Source: Serripes groenlandicus
Lineage: Eukaryota; Mollusca; Bivalvia; Cardiida; Cardiidae
Assembly: GCA_031761405.1 (NCBI GenBank)
Contig: JASEVX010000013.1
Coordinates: 38,408,363 to 38,472,362 of the forward strand
Direction: 5' to 3'
Length of the DNA: 64,000 nucleotides
Within the stretch, counting starts at the first letter, position 1. Each line of letters starts with the position of its first letter. The position numbers were made by a program, and so were the translations under genes. Positions 33,376 through 46,087 of the stretch are shown piece after piece. Under the pieces are notes generated by a model. That model saw only the letters and a program-made list of their open reading frames with translations, was not told the origin of the DNA and ran no database searches.

Positions 33376-33739
33376 CTTCAAACGACGCCTCTTAAACCAT
33401 TGGACAAATTACAACAAAATGTTTCAGGAATGCTTTTTTTTGGTAGTTCTCTTTCAAAATCGTTTACATATTTAAATTTTATGTAGAATGGTGGTTGATG
33501 TGGAATAAAGAATAGGGGAAAATGTAAAGAATTAAATATTCCTCTCTGAATTATATGTAACACTTAATAAGCTGTGATTGTGTCATCAGAAAGAGGGCAA
33601 ACAATTCATCTCCTCTGAAAGTTAAATTTGTTCTATTGGAAAAACCTTCCACAAAAGCGGTAATGACTTGTTGAAGCATATGTCTGCAAGGCGGCATCAA
33701 ACATGGACGACATGACAACACCAATTACATTACTGTGCA

Positions 33740-35340
33740 AATGTCGGTGTTGGTGAATATAGCAAAACTGGGTTATATGACAATTCACAAAGGCACATTT
33801 TCTACCTTTTTTCGAGCGAATAATGTATGCAGTATTATGTCGTTAATTATTCTTTACAATATCCTTGTACAAAGGTTACGATAAGATTAGTTTGTGGAGT
33901 AAAATCAACAGGAATTCTGATAAAAAAACCATTCAGTACATAAATAAACGTATGTTGATGCATCTGAGGTAAACGACTGTTTTTTCACAGTTTTATCAAC
34001 TGGTTGCAATATATATTCTTTATTTTGTAGTTATTTTCCATAGTTTTGTTAAGGTGTTTTCAAATTCGTCTGCTTCACATTTTATTATATTTGGAAATTA
34101 CAAATCGATAATGCAAAATAATTGTCAAATTCATACAGGCTAAATTACAGTTAATCTATAAATAGTGTATAGCTACCGATTGTTACCTTAAAAATCCAAT
34201 GAATACGTAAAAGTAAATCAAATTATTAATTGGAACATATTGTGAGAAAAGGATCATTCTTTTTAATTGTTTTGTTATTCTTTTTCAACAACGTTTTCTC
34301 TAGTTTTGAAAGTGCTCTGCTGTAGAGACATCAAACGTCGCATTTGTCAGAGAACGAGGCAACCTTTCCCCACATACATCAACATTGCAGTAGACGGCTA
34401 TATGTAAAATATGTAAAATTTCTATGAATCAAAATATAATAATTTGAAAATATACCGACAAACGAAGTATTTGCTCATTACGACGCAGTTCACCGTTTGC
34501 CTCAATGGTTTGAAAATGAATCTGATGTGGCATGAACATGCGTCTGCATTTGGGAAAGGATTAAACCATTGATCCAGATGACACGTATTCTACTTGAAGT
34601 CCCCACTTGGTTCACCCTTTCCCACAGACACACGCCTCTTCAGCAGACATATTTCCCTTTCCCTCAATGAGTTCAATTCTATTTTACAGTTATTCTGTCA
34701 TTTCTAGAGTGTTCCATTGTTGTGCAAATATGATTTGTAAGTCATCTAATGCAAATGTGATGTATGTTAGAAAGGGTTGCATATGTATAATTCCAGAAGG
34801 CTAGCCATTTCTCCGTATGCCACAATCTTTCAACTATATTCAATAACTATACTATCGTTTTTAGAAAATGTTCATATTTCTTTCTAGATGTTTAAAATTG
34901 GTTTAATGAAGATGTGTTGGATTGGGAAGAGGTTAAACTATATCATTTCTATAATGTTAACTTGTAATAAAAAATACGCACCTATTGTTAAGAAGGCAGG
35001 GACTAGAGTATGCTATGGTTCGTTCTATGGTGACAGTTAATATAATATTACCTATAGTTAAAAATCTAAAAATAGGACAATTCAAAATTCTTAACATTTC
35101 CTTCAATTATTATTCTTTTATGTTAATGTTATTCATCTTTTGAAATACAAATAACTCTTTTGTGCGTAATGGGGACATACTTTTTAAAACCAATTAGGGA
35201 TTTGCAGATTAAACATTTTCTTATAAACGGCAAATGAAATCATTAGCGTACAATGACAGACACATTTAATCTAACAGATTTTCCTGAAATCACCGGGGAC
35301 GAAATAACCTGTGTAACAAGTCTGTACAAATTACGTCCCT
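33740..35340. repeat. Segmental duplication, copy in the 34-kb region
   Basis: This stretch aligns piece by piece with 52760-53128 plus 55690-56800, and with 49350-49700 plus 51255-51900. Shared landmarks: TCTAGTTTTGAAAGTG, GTCGCATTTGT, GTTTGCCTCAATGGTTT, GCATTTGGGAAAGGAT, CCCCACTTGGTT, CAGCAGACATAT, and CACGGGGACACAC-like near 35170. It contains several PAL-A-type ends. It lacks both the LINE and the DNA transposon seen in the other copies. Confidence 0.8.
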
Positions 35341-35394
35341 TTCAACTTACACGAACAATAAACTGAAATACACAGTGTTCTCGTGTAGAATATC

Positions 35395-35820
35395 TCTATA
35401 TCAGTGTCAATTGAACACATGCTGGTCATTGGTAGGTTCAGATCAGGTAAAATCACTCTTGTTCCAAACATAAATCGTCAGTATACATGTATCACCACAG
35501 AAAAACCTTCACTGTATATGCTTGCGAGGGAGCGAAATCATACCAGGCTCTGTTCTGTTAGTAACCATGTCATTTCTAAATTGTAATAACTTCTGGAGGA
35601 GCATTTTAGAGCCGCGAAATTAATAGGTCTATCAATCAAAGGGTTGTCATTTCAAAATCCCATGTATGGCTTCCCCTCCTTGCGTTCAGGGTTGTTTGGA
35701 TAGCATCAATATTAAATCGCTGGTGTGAGGATAAATGGATGTAGTACCGACGAATCACTCAGGAAACGCTGTGATATAACTGAATAATTATTGAAAGCAT
35801 CATATGGTACCGTGCCCTCA
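35395..35820 (+). repeat. Block A, weak copy, followed by SINE family 1
   Basis: CAAACATAAATCGTCAGTAT, AAATCATACCAGGCTCTGTT and AACTTCTGGAGGAGCATTTT parallel the block A order. At about 35640-35815 a SINE has GGCTTCCCCTCCTTGCGTTC, GTGTGAGGATAAATGGATG and AACGCTGTGATATAACTGAA. Confidence 0.6.
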
Positions 35821-36112
35821 AACAAAAAATAATCTAATATGTTTTATATGTACCTATACTCCGAGGGATATTGACTTCTTTTAAATTACATCATGCTATT
35901 TCTAATTTCCCTTCATTATAAGGATAAGCAGTTTAGTTACATTTGTAAAGGCCTTACGCATACCATGCATACATAACACATATCAATGATGTTAACCAGG
36001 TATTCAGAAAACCGTAACATAACAAGGTGAGCTTAAACTAAGATAATCAAAAGTAAAAACCTCACTAGATAAATATCATATGAAGAATTTTGGCTTAAAT
36101 CAGGCTAACTCA
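35821..36112. other. No recognised feature
   Basis: AT-rich sequence between the SINE and the gene relic. Confidence 0.35.
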
Positions 36113-36240
36113 TTTTCCACTATTACTTCATTCAGTAAAATAAGCATATGCCATTAATCTGCATTTTAAAGGGCCTTTCTTTCCGGGATTGACAAAAGAA
36201 TCTCCATGCAATTAACAATATATTGTCCTGTCCGAAAATA
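36113..36240 (-). pseudogene. Relic of the Mab-21/cGLR-type gene end
   Basis: The + strand here (CAGTAAAATAAGCATATGCC, ATCTGCATTTTAAAGGGCC, ACAAAAGAATCTCCATGCAA) aligns base by base, at roughly 70 percent, with the 3' coding end of the gene at 63156-63280. The minus-strand translation keeps AW..FC.S...RPF against AWGYFCDSWNIRPFNNAAKW, then breaks. No other exon part is recognisable upstream, so this is a decayed fragment left by segmental duplication. Confidence 0.65.
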
Positions 36241-36965
36241 TGTTTCTGAATTTAATATTGCATAGAACAGACTTGTTTTACAATGATATGATTAAATCGA
36301 TTCACTGGCGATTACTTCTATCTTAACATGAGATCACGTTCTTGAAGTGAGAAGGAAATTCTGCATTCGATAAATTTATTGTACTTATGAGGATGTCCAA
36401 TACCAATAAGGAAACAACCATAGGTGTGCTAATTATCGAAAATAATCATTCTCCAAAAAATGAAATATATGTTACTTCGTGTTGATCATCCTTTGAATAT
36501 ATCCTTGCTTGGGGAGCATCTGCGTATAAAATAATCGCACAGGCCTACGTGACTCGATTTATTTCGCATGACAACTCCGCAATAGGATATTTTCAGCAGT
36601 AGATCGTACATAACACAGTAAAAAGAAAAAATCCAAAATGTTCTTCTGCAAAGTAAAAATTCAATTGAGGCATTAATTTATCATTGTGTATGTAAATATA
36701 TGTGTATATGCAATATTTTCATGATATATAAAGCGAACAAATGTGTGCGTTTAAATCCTGTTCGGTCCACATTTTGCTCTATATAAAGTTCTATTTATAA
36801 TATGGAATACTTGGAAGAAAAATATTATCTTATATTATTATCGAACATGGAGAGTTTTTACCCATGATTTCATAATACACAATCCTAGTTGATAGACGAA
36901 ACTTAGTCGGAAGTCCAGATATTTGGGAAAATTCTGGTATTTTCTCAACAATGTCTCCCTTTTAA
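36241..36965. other. No recognised feature
   Basis: This would correspond to the 63.3-64.0 kb coding part if the duplication extended further, but I cannot align it by eye. Confidence 0.3.
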
Positions 36966-37500
36966 CCTAATAAACCCCTATGATGTGGTACCAAATGTAT
37001 TCGTCTCAATTTCCCAGTTTCTCCTCATTATTTGTTTGTATTGTCTGCCAGTTGAACATTAACCTCCATTTAAAAAAATAGTTTTTTTCTTTCCAACATA
37101 CTACAAATCTGCAGCAGACGAATTTGAAGTCATCGAGAAAAAGTACAAATGGGAAATATCAATATAAAAAAGGGTTATCATTGGATAAATTTGAAAGCAT
37201 TGTGAAAAAAGAATATCAAAATAATTTCACTGTTTTGAACATTGAATTTCCCAATAATCCCATAAAAGGTATGTCATAAACACACCACTTTACCCTTTCC
37301 AACAAACAGGGGCTTTCTCAATTATGACGCCTCTTCAAAAGAGGAAATTTGTAAACATTGTAGCAAAAGGTGAAATTTCTAATATCTATTTAACAATTAC
37401 ACGTACATTAACAGATGTTTTCCATTGTTTTGGCCATATATTTTCTTAGTCATCTGTTGCAAATTTTGCTGTACGTGGGAAAGGGTAACTGCTTTATGAT
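36966..37500. mobile_element. Half foldback element and two PAL-A copies
   Basis: 36966-37020 resembles half of the 20714 hairpin. 37085-37260 is PAL-A-like (TTTCCAACATACTACAAATC, GCAGCAGACGAATTTGAAG), about 90 percent identical to 59492-59620. 37295-37490 is a second copy with TACCCTTTCCAACAAACAGG and CTGTACGTGGGAAAGGGTAA ends. Confidence 0.7.
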
Positions 37501-37777
37501 AAGAGCTTCTGTCTTATTCATATTTCAATTCGCTAGAGATGTCAATTAGTCTAATATTTCTATTATTTTTTAATTTTACTTTCTTTTCAAACACATTTGG
37601 TAAATTCCGTTGCAAAATGCAGGTTAACTTACAACTGCATCAACATTAATTGAAATTATTTTTAAACGGTTATTGCAAATTACAATTTTTTTTTTTTAAC
37701 TTTCATTGATAAAACAGAAAGAGTCACTTATACCTACTCTTCGCATTTATCATTTAAAGGACTCCTATGATTAATTA
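37501..37777. other. No recognised feature
   Basis: AT-rich; poly-T at 37687. Confidence 0.4.
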
Positions 37778-38015
37778 TAAACAGCATTTAGTGGATACCG
37801 GTTTTGGGAGGTTGCGGGTTTGATCACCAGCCGTGTCATAGTAAATACTTTATTAATGTAAGTAATAGTTTTCCCTCCATGGTGCCCACTGTTGTGGCTT
37901 AAGCATTTATACTTACTCTCTTGTTTCGGGATAAATGGACCAGAAATACTGGTAACTTACTCAGGCAATGCTGTGATATAACTAAAAAATTGAAAGCAGG
38001 GTAAAACACCATCCA
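37778..38015 (+). mobile_element. SINE family 1
   Basis: Head GGAGGTTGCGGGTTTGATCA, body TTTTCCCTCCATGGTGCCCA and TCGGGATAAATGGACCAGAA, tail AATGCTGTGATATAACTAAA. Confidence 0.75.
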
Positions 38016-38464
38016 AACAAATAGACATAATTATAATGGATACAATTTCCATGTGTGTGATAGTGAAAGATGGCATGGTTTTCTTGTTATATTTACCTCC
38101 AGTGTACCTGGTTGATATAAACTGTTTTGTCATAATTATGTTGATTATTTATTCTGTTTTCAATCAAAAAAAGAAATGATATAATAAATATCAATAAAGT
38201 CTACTGTGAAATCATTATTTTGCTAGTCTGAGGTCAATGTTTAAAATGAGCAATTGTATTTGCCCGTGTCCGTGGTCCAATGTGTTAAACAGATTTCTTA
38301 AAACGACATCTTCTTACAAACTGGGCCAATTGCCTGTGTAAGAATTACTATTAAAGTTCAATTATGTTACCATATCATCGGAATATGTTTTGATACGCCA
38401 TACTCAATGAAAAACACACAGTTTGAATATAAAAAAACCTGTGATCTTTCTGTTTGCTTGCCTG

Positions 38465-38660
38465 GTGGCTAACACTGCTTTCAACAATTATTCAGTTATA
38501 TCACATCGTACTGGTCCATTAATCTGGAAACCAGTAAGTCAGTCGTAAGGCTAACCTCACAATCCTGAGCGCCAAAGAGGGAAGGCCATCACTACTTTTA
38601 GAAGCGGACGCTCTTCCAGGTGTACACCACGAAGGCGGTATTTGATATTGTTGTTTTAAG
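38465..38660 (-). mobile_element. SINE family 1, minus orientation
   Basis: AACACTGCTTTCAACAATTA, TTCAGTTATATCACATCGTA, CAGTAAGTCAGTCGTAAGGC and CAAAGAGGGAAGGCCATCAC, that is tail then body on the minus strand. The head is largely lost. Confidence 0.7.
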
Positions 38661-38749
38661 AACTTTCTCACAAAACTACTCATTTAGATCAGATTTCAAT
38701 TATGAGCAAATACGTATTTATATAAAACTATCATAAGTACGCTTAAGCT

Positions 38750-39790
38750 GAATTTCTTGTATGGCAATAACTCTCTTATCACAACTGCTCAAATGCTGGA
38801 TGGCCTGAATGCGAACTCACAGAAAATAGGGAAAAGTTTATGGGCACTTTGTCATTTTCTACAATTATTTATAAACATGACTAATGCAGAGACATTACAA
38901 GTCAGATAAAGCGTTTACCGAGATCATACTAATATATTTTATAATAATGATGCGGAGGTTTGACATTCCATGCTAGTCAGAAATAATATCATTCGAAAAT
39001 GCCTGAGACTTTGAGACTTACTGCCTTGCCATCGAAATAGGATGTGGGTCGATTGAACAGTATACATGTAGTAGAATTTCCCGTCGAAGATATATCTAAA
39101 AAGACATTAGAGTTTAACCCATGTCCACATACAAACCTTCAGAAGACAACTGAAATTATCTAGGCAAACATTGAAAATATCTGTAAACAGTATAACATTT
39201 GAAAAAAGTTTAAAACATTATGATTTTATCACTTTATATTATAATGTTTTAAACTTTCCTAGTTCTTTTTTCTCCACATGTTTTCATAATTCAACTGCTA
39301 TATATGTATCCAAATGTGTTTGCTTTGACTCACTTACTGATGCCGAAACAGTTGATGTTTTATGAAACAACTCATTCTAGGAACAGGAGAAATTGGACAC
39401 GATGTTGTCACTTTCAAACAACAAATGTAATCTTAAGAACCTATGTTTTGTAAGCCTTGTTGAATTTCAATCATCGGATATAACGAATTGCTCAGTCGGG
39501 GTGCGAACTCTCGGACAACGTGTTTCTGTAGACAATTTGTCGTTTTTCAAAGACAAAATCTAAACATAATTGCTGCAAAATACATTAAGACATTACACAT
39601 CGTAAGAAGAAAGGTTTCGTGAGGGTATATCCTAACGCTGCGTAGGATTGACATACCATGCTTCTCAAAAGGTATAGCAATCGAAAACAGCCCAGACTTT
39701 GACTCAAGTCATAAAAAGACCATGGGTTGAACAAACAATGTAGTTGCATTTAACCAAAAGATATATCTAGAGATATATAGATATATCTAG
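38750..39790. repeat. Diverged direct duplication, period about 700 bp
   Basis: 38750-39110 and 39450-39790 share the order GCGAACTC, AATGCAGAGACATTACA / CATTAAGACATTACACATCG, GGTTTGACATTCCATGCTAG / GGATTGACATACCATGCTTC, CTGAGACTTTGAGACTTA / CCAGACTTTGACTCAAG and AAGATATATCTA. A PAL-A-like piece (39110-39345) separates them. Confidence 0.65.
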
Positions 39791-40904
39791 AAAATGACAT
39801 GTGGAAACAAGGCACATAATCCTCTTTCTAATAAGTCAGTATATACATGATATGTATAACTGTTGAAACAGTCAGATCATTGTTTCAACTCACAATAGTG
39901 CTGAAAGTGTTTTATTTTCCAATTACAGTTGAACTGATATAATACAACACAACAAAAGACATATCATCTAAACAAGTTTATTATAAGGATATCTTAAATT
40001 TTACTGGTTCTACTTATGTACAATGTAAAAAAAAAACTACCTCGAAAATAATAAGATCAGATCGGAAAGGTTATTAATGTGATATCTTAATTGAACTATA
40101 AATGGAACAAAAAAAAGCATTTTGAAACCAGCAACATATTATATGATTAAGACTTCTCATTAAATGGCATCAGTTGAATAACACATAGGCCTTCAAAGAA
40201 CCACACAGTCATGAATATAAATCATGGTTTTATATCAAAATTATCTAAATAAAAAAACAAAACAATACTTTATAAAAAAAATAGTCGAAACGTCTCATGC
40301 TGTGTGTCATAGTTCGTTGATATGAGTGTAATGTAATTATGATTTTCCATTGAATGTTTCAAAACAAACTTGATATGTTCGCGATTTGTTAGGCACTCTG
40401 GCTTTATAACCAAGAATTTCAACAAACAAAATAATTAATAAGTGAAGGTAAAAAGGTTATTCTATATCCTGTACGTAGATCTTGTTCGCTTTTTCGAAAT
40501 TGTTGTTATGATTGACGTTTTCAGTGGTTTTCATCAGCACCAAAGGCCTTCTGTTGACTCGATTAACAATGCTCTATCGAATACACTTGTACAATACTCT
40601 TCCGAATGTTTACTTCTATATATCATATTGGTCTTTAGTTGCCATGAAAATCACATTTTGATGTAAAAAAAACTTTGTAAGTAAAATAGGGCTGAAATAA
40701 ATAAATAGATTTCGTAAAAAAATATCTTCATGTGATTTTATTTTTTTCATTCATTTTGAATGTTGCAATGAGAGTGCGAAATTCCGTTCCGCTCCTAAAG
40801 AGTTCCGATCTCCCTCAAATCACGGTCACGCTTCGTTCAGATTGTCAATTTCATGATATCCTTAACTGTATCAGTATATTTTTTTTTAAGTATTATGTTT
40901 TGAC
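39791..40904. other. No recognised feature
   Basis: AT-rich. Frames at 40442-40666 and 40732-40968 have no motif I can support. Confidence 0.4.
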
Positions 40905-41190
40905 TTGGAAAATAGAAATATGTGTTGTTATCATTTACAGCAGTTCAATAATATTTGTGGCGAAATAGGTATTCCAATTAAAGATGAAAAGACGGTGCCT
41001 CCCACTACTGTTATCACTAGTTATGGTATAGAGGTTGATTCAATAATCATGATAAGCAGACTACCTCAAGACAAGATTGACAAGATATTGCTTAAACTAA
41101 ATTTCTTTTAAATGCAAAAGGAAGGTGACTCTTAGAGAGTTGCAAGCTTTATTATTGCAAGCTTATGTATTAGGTTTACACAATATTGCG
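40905..41190 (+). pseudogene. DIRS/Ngaro-type retroelement RT fragment
   Basis: The frame 40905-41111 encodes IGIPIKDEKTVPPTTVITSY and GIEVDSIIMISRLPQDKI. After a one-base shift at the stop, KRKVTLRELQALLLQAY follows. This is the thumb-side RT region of tyrosine-recombinase retrotransposons as found in many invertebrates (GVPIKxEKTxxPTTxxTFxGxExD ... RLPxDKL ... VTLRELQSLLG). The RT catalytic box, RNase H and recombinase are absent. Confidence 0.7.
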
Positions 41191-41219
41191 ATAAAATTAA
41201 AACAGTTCTTGAATATTCA

Positions 41220-42216
41220 CTAAATTGCCTCATCATCCAGCGGGACCGGAAGTATCAAATCTATCAAACATTCATTTTGATCGGCTGCTTGTACAAATTC
41301 TTGAAATGTGATGTCACCATCGCCGTTTAAATCAACCGCATCAAAAAGTTCGTCTGCAAACTGGTCTGGTGTTTTTCCATGCATCTCAGGCGGCGTTGTA
41401 GCAATACCGGTGACTGCCTGTTAAATATACACATTTACTTTATGGAAATATTATGAATTCATATCATATTAGAAAAGGACAAACGTGAGAATAGTGATTG
41501 ACAATGAATAATGAAAGATGTATTTAAACGATGATAAGCATATCCTATTTGATTTTCGTGCAATCTGATTAGAACTCGCTGATATACAATGAAAATGAGG
41601 TAGTCAATGTTCTGGAATAGCGACCATTGACTTGCATGACCAGATTACGTGCAGACTTTTCCAGGTATTATATGTGCGCTGTTACAAAGGAACGAAGGAC
41701 ATGGTAGCATTAAAGCCACATGACGTACACGTGTATTCTGATTTCGCATTTCCCATTAATGGTTCAAATGTCATCCGGATGTATTGTGTTGTATGATTAA
41801 ACATTTCTTACCCGTACTAAACATCGCATCTCATCTCTATCAATCGTTCCACTTCTATCTGTGTCATAGACTTCAAAAAAGAACTTGAGTTTTTTTATCC
41901 TGCTTTGCCGGCTGATACCGGGCTTCATGTCTGTAACACTTAGTCCAATTAGAAATTCCTCGAATGTGACTCTACCATCTCCATCGATATCAAATGCCTT
42001 GAATATGTGCTCAGCAAGAGCAGATGCCTTAGTACCAAATGCATTTGTATAGACTCTCACAAAATCTTTTAATTTTAGACCGGACTTGCCACGCGCATCA
42101 CGCTGGAAATCATCGTAAGCATTTTTTATTTCCTCAATATCCATATCCGGTACAGATTCGCGAAGTTTTTCTAGTTTTTCTTTCTTGAGTTTAGCTTTAC
42201 TGGCTTGATTGCCCAT
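41220..42216 (-). CDS. Neuronal-calcium-sensor-like EF-hand protein, two exons
   Basis: Cytosolic or membrane-tethered calcium sensor of the NCS (visinin/neurocalcin/recoverin) type. Exon 1 is 42216-41812 (135 codons), donor CGG|GTAAG. Exon 2 is 41417-41220, acceptor TTTAACAG, phase 0. Together they make 200 residues, the usual family length. The ATG is in an AAAATGGG context and starts MGNQASK, an N-myristoylation motif. EF1 is degenerate (about 38-52). EF2 is DIDGDGRVTFEE (76-87), EF3 DTDRSGTIDRDE (118-129) and EF4 DLNGDGDITFQE (164-175). All three have good calcium ligands. No introns interrupt exon 1. The sequence is not close enough for me to name the orthologue. A 5' non-coding exon is possible. 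A retroelement RT scrap lies 30 bp past the stop on the other strand. Confidence 0.88.
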
Positions 42217-42234
42217 TTTAGCCCTTTCACGCAA

Positions 42235-42649
42235 TGAACGTGCACGAACACTATTATAACTATTTAATCAATATTGTTAAACAAATTTATTTCTCAAACG
42301 AAATTTAGTCCGTTATGTTGTTCCTTGATGATATATCCATCTGAAAGAACACATAAAGAACTGCATTACCAAATGTTTTTCTCATCATAGAGTAGGTACT
42401 GAGTAAAAGTACATCTTCCCCCAGTTAAATATGATTAAAACTGTAAATTATGCCGATTATTGACCATAATAGTTCACAAAATTATTCCGTGAATTACTTT
42501 TTTGGTATGTTTGACCAAGCTAGGGCTTGTTTCTGCAGTAATATGCATCTATTAAATCAATTAAGCAACATCATAAAATACACATTCTAGAGTATGTATG
42601 CATCACCCACTGCAAGAGTAGTAGCTGGACTCATACTTTAAAAGAACAT
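42235..42649. other. Upstream region of the EF-hand gene
   Basis: AT-rich, no repeat recognised. Probably contains the 5' UTR and promoter, but no specific element can be defended. Confidence 0.35.
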
Positions 42650-43319
42650 TGTAGAGAGGAGTAGTTCCTCATGATAAGCAAATTCTCCTTTTGTCACAAT
42701 GTTTTCAAATGTTCTCTGGTGCACAGGCATCAAATTGCAGGTAGTATAGGGTTAACTACTTATAGGAGATGCTGCTTAACCCTTTATCACAGACAACAAT
42801 TGTAAAACAGATAAATAAAACTGAATACATTTAGGTTAAAATATGGTAATCTCTAAAACTGAAAGTATTATTTTTTAAAAGAGTTGAGACCATTATAACA
42901 AAAAGAGAAATTGCTCACGATGACCAATTTCTTGTTTTTTCCCGATGTTTTCAAATGTTGTCGGTTGCAATTTTGTCAAAATGCTTCTTGCCAGTGGGAA
43001 ATGGTTACTGTAACAGACGAATTTTGAAAACATTGTGGGAAATCAAGCAATCAATGAAACTGAGCAATTTCTCCTTTTCACATAATGTTTTCAAACATAA
43101 TCCAAGTTGATTCTTCAGATACTCTAGATAATAAATAGTTTCTGCACTAAAGACACTTTTTGTCTAATCTTCAACGGACATGATAATGGGCAATTTCGAT
43201 TTTTTCCTCAATGTTTGCCTCAAAAGTCAATACTTTTAGTTTCATACAGATTTACCAATATGTTTGTCTAGACATTTTCAAATCATCTGCTGTAGATTGT
43301 TTCTCTATGATAAAGGAAT
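42650..43319. mobile_element. Cluster of eroded PAL-A elements
   Basis: Pieces at about 42650-42755, 42776-43010, 43010-43110 and 43130-43320 carry TTAACCCTTTATCACAGAC, GAGAAATTGCTCACGATGAC, CAATGTTTTCAAATGTT and AATCATCTGCTGTAGA landmarks. Confidence 0.65.
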
Positions 43320-43372
43320 AAGCAGACTATAAACATATCATGTAAATAAAAAGATATGTTTACAGTCTGCTT
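43320..43372. repeat. Perfect-stem hairpin
   Basis: AAGCAGACTATAAACATATC and GATATGTTTACAGTCTGCTT pair with one mismatch around a 13-base AT-rich loop. Confidence 0.85.
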
Positions 43373-43639
43373 AAATTGTTATCATTAAAATCGGAACTTT
43401 CAGTGCGTTTGACAATTACCTATTACATATTCAATTGGTTATGTACACCATGTCTACCCGTTCATGAGTTCAATTGAAGATATATATAAATAAGGTCTTA
43501 AGACCCTGTCTTAAATAAATATTTGAACAGTGTATTTCTGCTTTTATGTTTACATTATTTGAAATTATGAAACTGTGTTGTAACTTCCCAAAAAAATCGA
43601 CCATCTTGTTTCCACTCATTCCAATGGTACTTTCAGTGC
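43373..43639. other. No recognised feature
   Basis: AT-rich spacer. Confidence 0.4.
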
Positions 43640-44650
43640 TTTGATTTTAACCTTATCTACTATTAACCATTACCTCCTTGCTTGTAATATTATTGTCTAT
43701 TAACCAGTATCTCCTGGCTTTAAACCTTATTTACTCTTAACTACCATCTACTGGCTTTTAACCGGATATAATATTAACCAACATGTTCTAACTGTTAACA
43801 GTATTCTATTATTAAACAGCATCTACTAACATTTAACCGTATCAACTCTTTTTCAGTTTCTACTGCCTTTTAACCGTTTCTAATTTTAACTACCATCTAC
43901 TGGTTTTCATATTATTATCTACTCTTAACCAGTATATACTGGCTTTTAACCGTATCTACTTATCTTAATTAATATCTCCTGGCGTGTAACCTTATCTACT
44001 CTTTACCAGTTTCTACTGTTTTCTTACCGGATCTAATATTAACCAGCATTTACTGGCTTTTAACCTTAGTTATTATTAAACAGCATATACTTGCGTTTAA
44101 CCTAATCTTCTTTGAACCAATATCTAATGACTTTTAACCTTATCCACTCTTAACCGGTATGAAATACCTTTTAACCTTAACTACTATTGACCAGTATATG
44201 CCGGCTTTTAAAGTCATCTGTATACTTCCATCATCTTTTTTCTTTGAACATGTTATACTCTTCAGCAGTGTTTGTTGATTTCTACCCTTAGTTACTTTTA
44301 ACCTGTATATTCATCGTGTTTTACCTATTCTACACATAACCTGTATCTACTCTTAACAAATACCTACTGGTTTCAACAGAACCTACACTTTACCAGTATC
44401 TATTAACTTTTCAAGTATCTATCGGATGTATGCTTAATCTAAGCTTGACTAGTTTATATCGCTCTGACACAGTATATATATATGCTTTTCAAGTCTAGTA
44501 TCTAATGGCGTTATTTCTTATCTATGCTTTACCAGTTTATATTGGTTATAAGCATTATCAAAGTTACACAAGTATATATTTGTTTTATATATGCTTTATG
44601 TCATATATACGCCTTACCAGTTTATATTGACTCTACACATAGTTATGCTT
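43640..44650. repeat. Degenerate tandem repeat, about 37-bp unit, about 27 copies
   Basis: The recurring motif TTAACCAGTATCTACTGGCT-TTTAACCTTATCTACTC is seen across 1 kb with heavy drift, grading into ...TTTACCAGTTTATATTGG near 44520-44640. Confidence 0.8.
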
Positions 44651-46087
44651 TACAAGTATATGAATAGAACACAAAAGGCGACGGGTTTGATACGGGTTTG
44701 TGTAACGGTTTGTATTATTACCGATACCCAACCCTTTACACTGTATTGAGTCTCCAACGGTAGACTTTGGTTTGGATATGTCCAACACGACCGCTAAACA
44801 CTTTCGTACGTTTCTGCGAAAGAAATAGACGACAGGTTTGGTACCGGTTCGTAATGGTAGGTAGTCAAAGTCCCATTAGTGACTCACAATTGGTTCAAAA
44901 TCGACTTCTACTGTGTCCAGTAGAATCGATCGAAAAAGTGTAACTTTTTACCTAAATAATGCATTTATATTGTAAAAGTTTGCATTTTGGTTTCTGAAAA
45001 TTGCAATAAACAGTATCAATTTGGTCAAGTTGCAAAATGAAAATGTTAGTATTACCATTACTAAACATCGATTTAACCCTTATAACAAATACTCAACACC
45101 ACCTGCACCCTTTAAATCTATACATATGCAATGGAATCATATAGTGTGTGTATGAAATGTATTTTGTCATTATGTTTAAAGGCACGAGATATCATTTCGA
45201 CACCTCAGCTGTGAATTATTTAGTGCGTACACGTTTACGAGATATTTAAGCATTACTGCAAATCTTTGATAAAGGGTTTTAATTCAATAAGACTACCGAA
45301 AGCTGATGTTGTGGCTACCTATAATATTCTTTGAATGAGTAATATAAGATATATAATGGAGAGCCAATATAAGTTTACTCCATATTATCTATGATGAACG
45401 AACTGACCTTTCTATTAGAAAAAGGTTTAAATTCCATGCACTATTATTACTTTGTGTATTCGTCTATCAAACATAATTGTCTCTGTCTCGGGCTATATGT
45501 GTTATTTTGTGAAATCCGCTACACAAACCTGCCTCAAACCCGCCATTCACTTATGTTGTAGCAACAGCCGAACAGGTGTCGTTGTCAAGTTGGACAGATA
45601 TATAAACATCCGCCTGTCGTTGAATAAACTATAATGTATACATTTGCATATACACGGACGAAAACAATATTGGATAATTTGAAAGTGCTACGGGTATTAT
45701 CTTTCACTTAAACAGACATTTCACGTAATCATTACCACAGGGTTGAACTATGTTATAAACATTCTTGTTTACAGCCTAATACGAATGGTACCGCATTTTA
45801 GACAATATTTGTCGATTTTCGGGACTAAATATGTTTTTGTAAACGACGTCCTCGTTCATTCGTCCGGTTGAAAGTTTCAAATCCTTTACTCAACACACTC
45901 GTTCAGTTTCTGCCAGAAAGACGTAATAGTTAATTAGGCTCAAAGGTGGATGTTACATGCTGCATTGTTTATTGCATTCGGATGCGAACGGTCAACAAAT
46001 AAAATCTCTAACGAAAACAGAAATATGTCGGATGATAAACATTTGTTGGTAATTTAGTTTAGTCAATTTAATCTGATTGGTCATCAA
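44651..46087. other. Unassigned; contains a block shared with 52.1 kb
   Basis: TGTATTATTACCGATACCCA...ACACTGTATTGAGTCTCCAA (near 44710-44760) parallels 52095-52165. No gene is seen. Confidence 0.45.

Noticed and set aside
42217..42234. Six extra N-terminal codons for the EF-hand protein
   Set aside because: They start at TTG. The ATG at 42216 has a good context and gives the family's MGxxxS myristoylation start.
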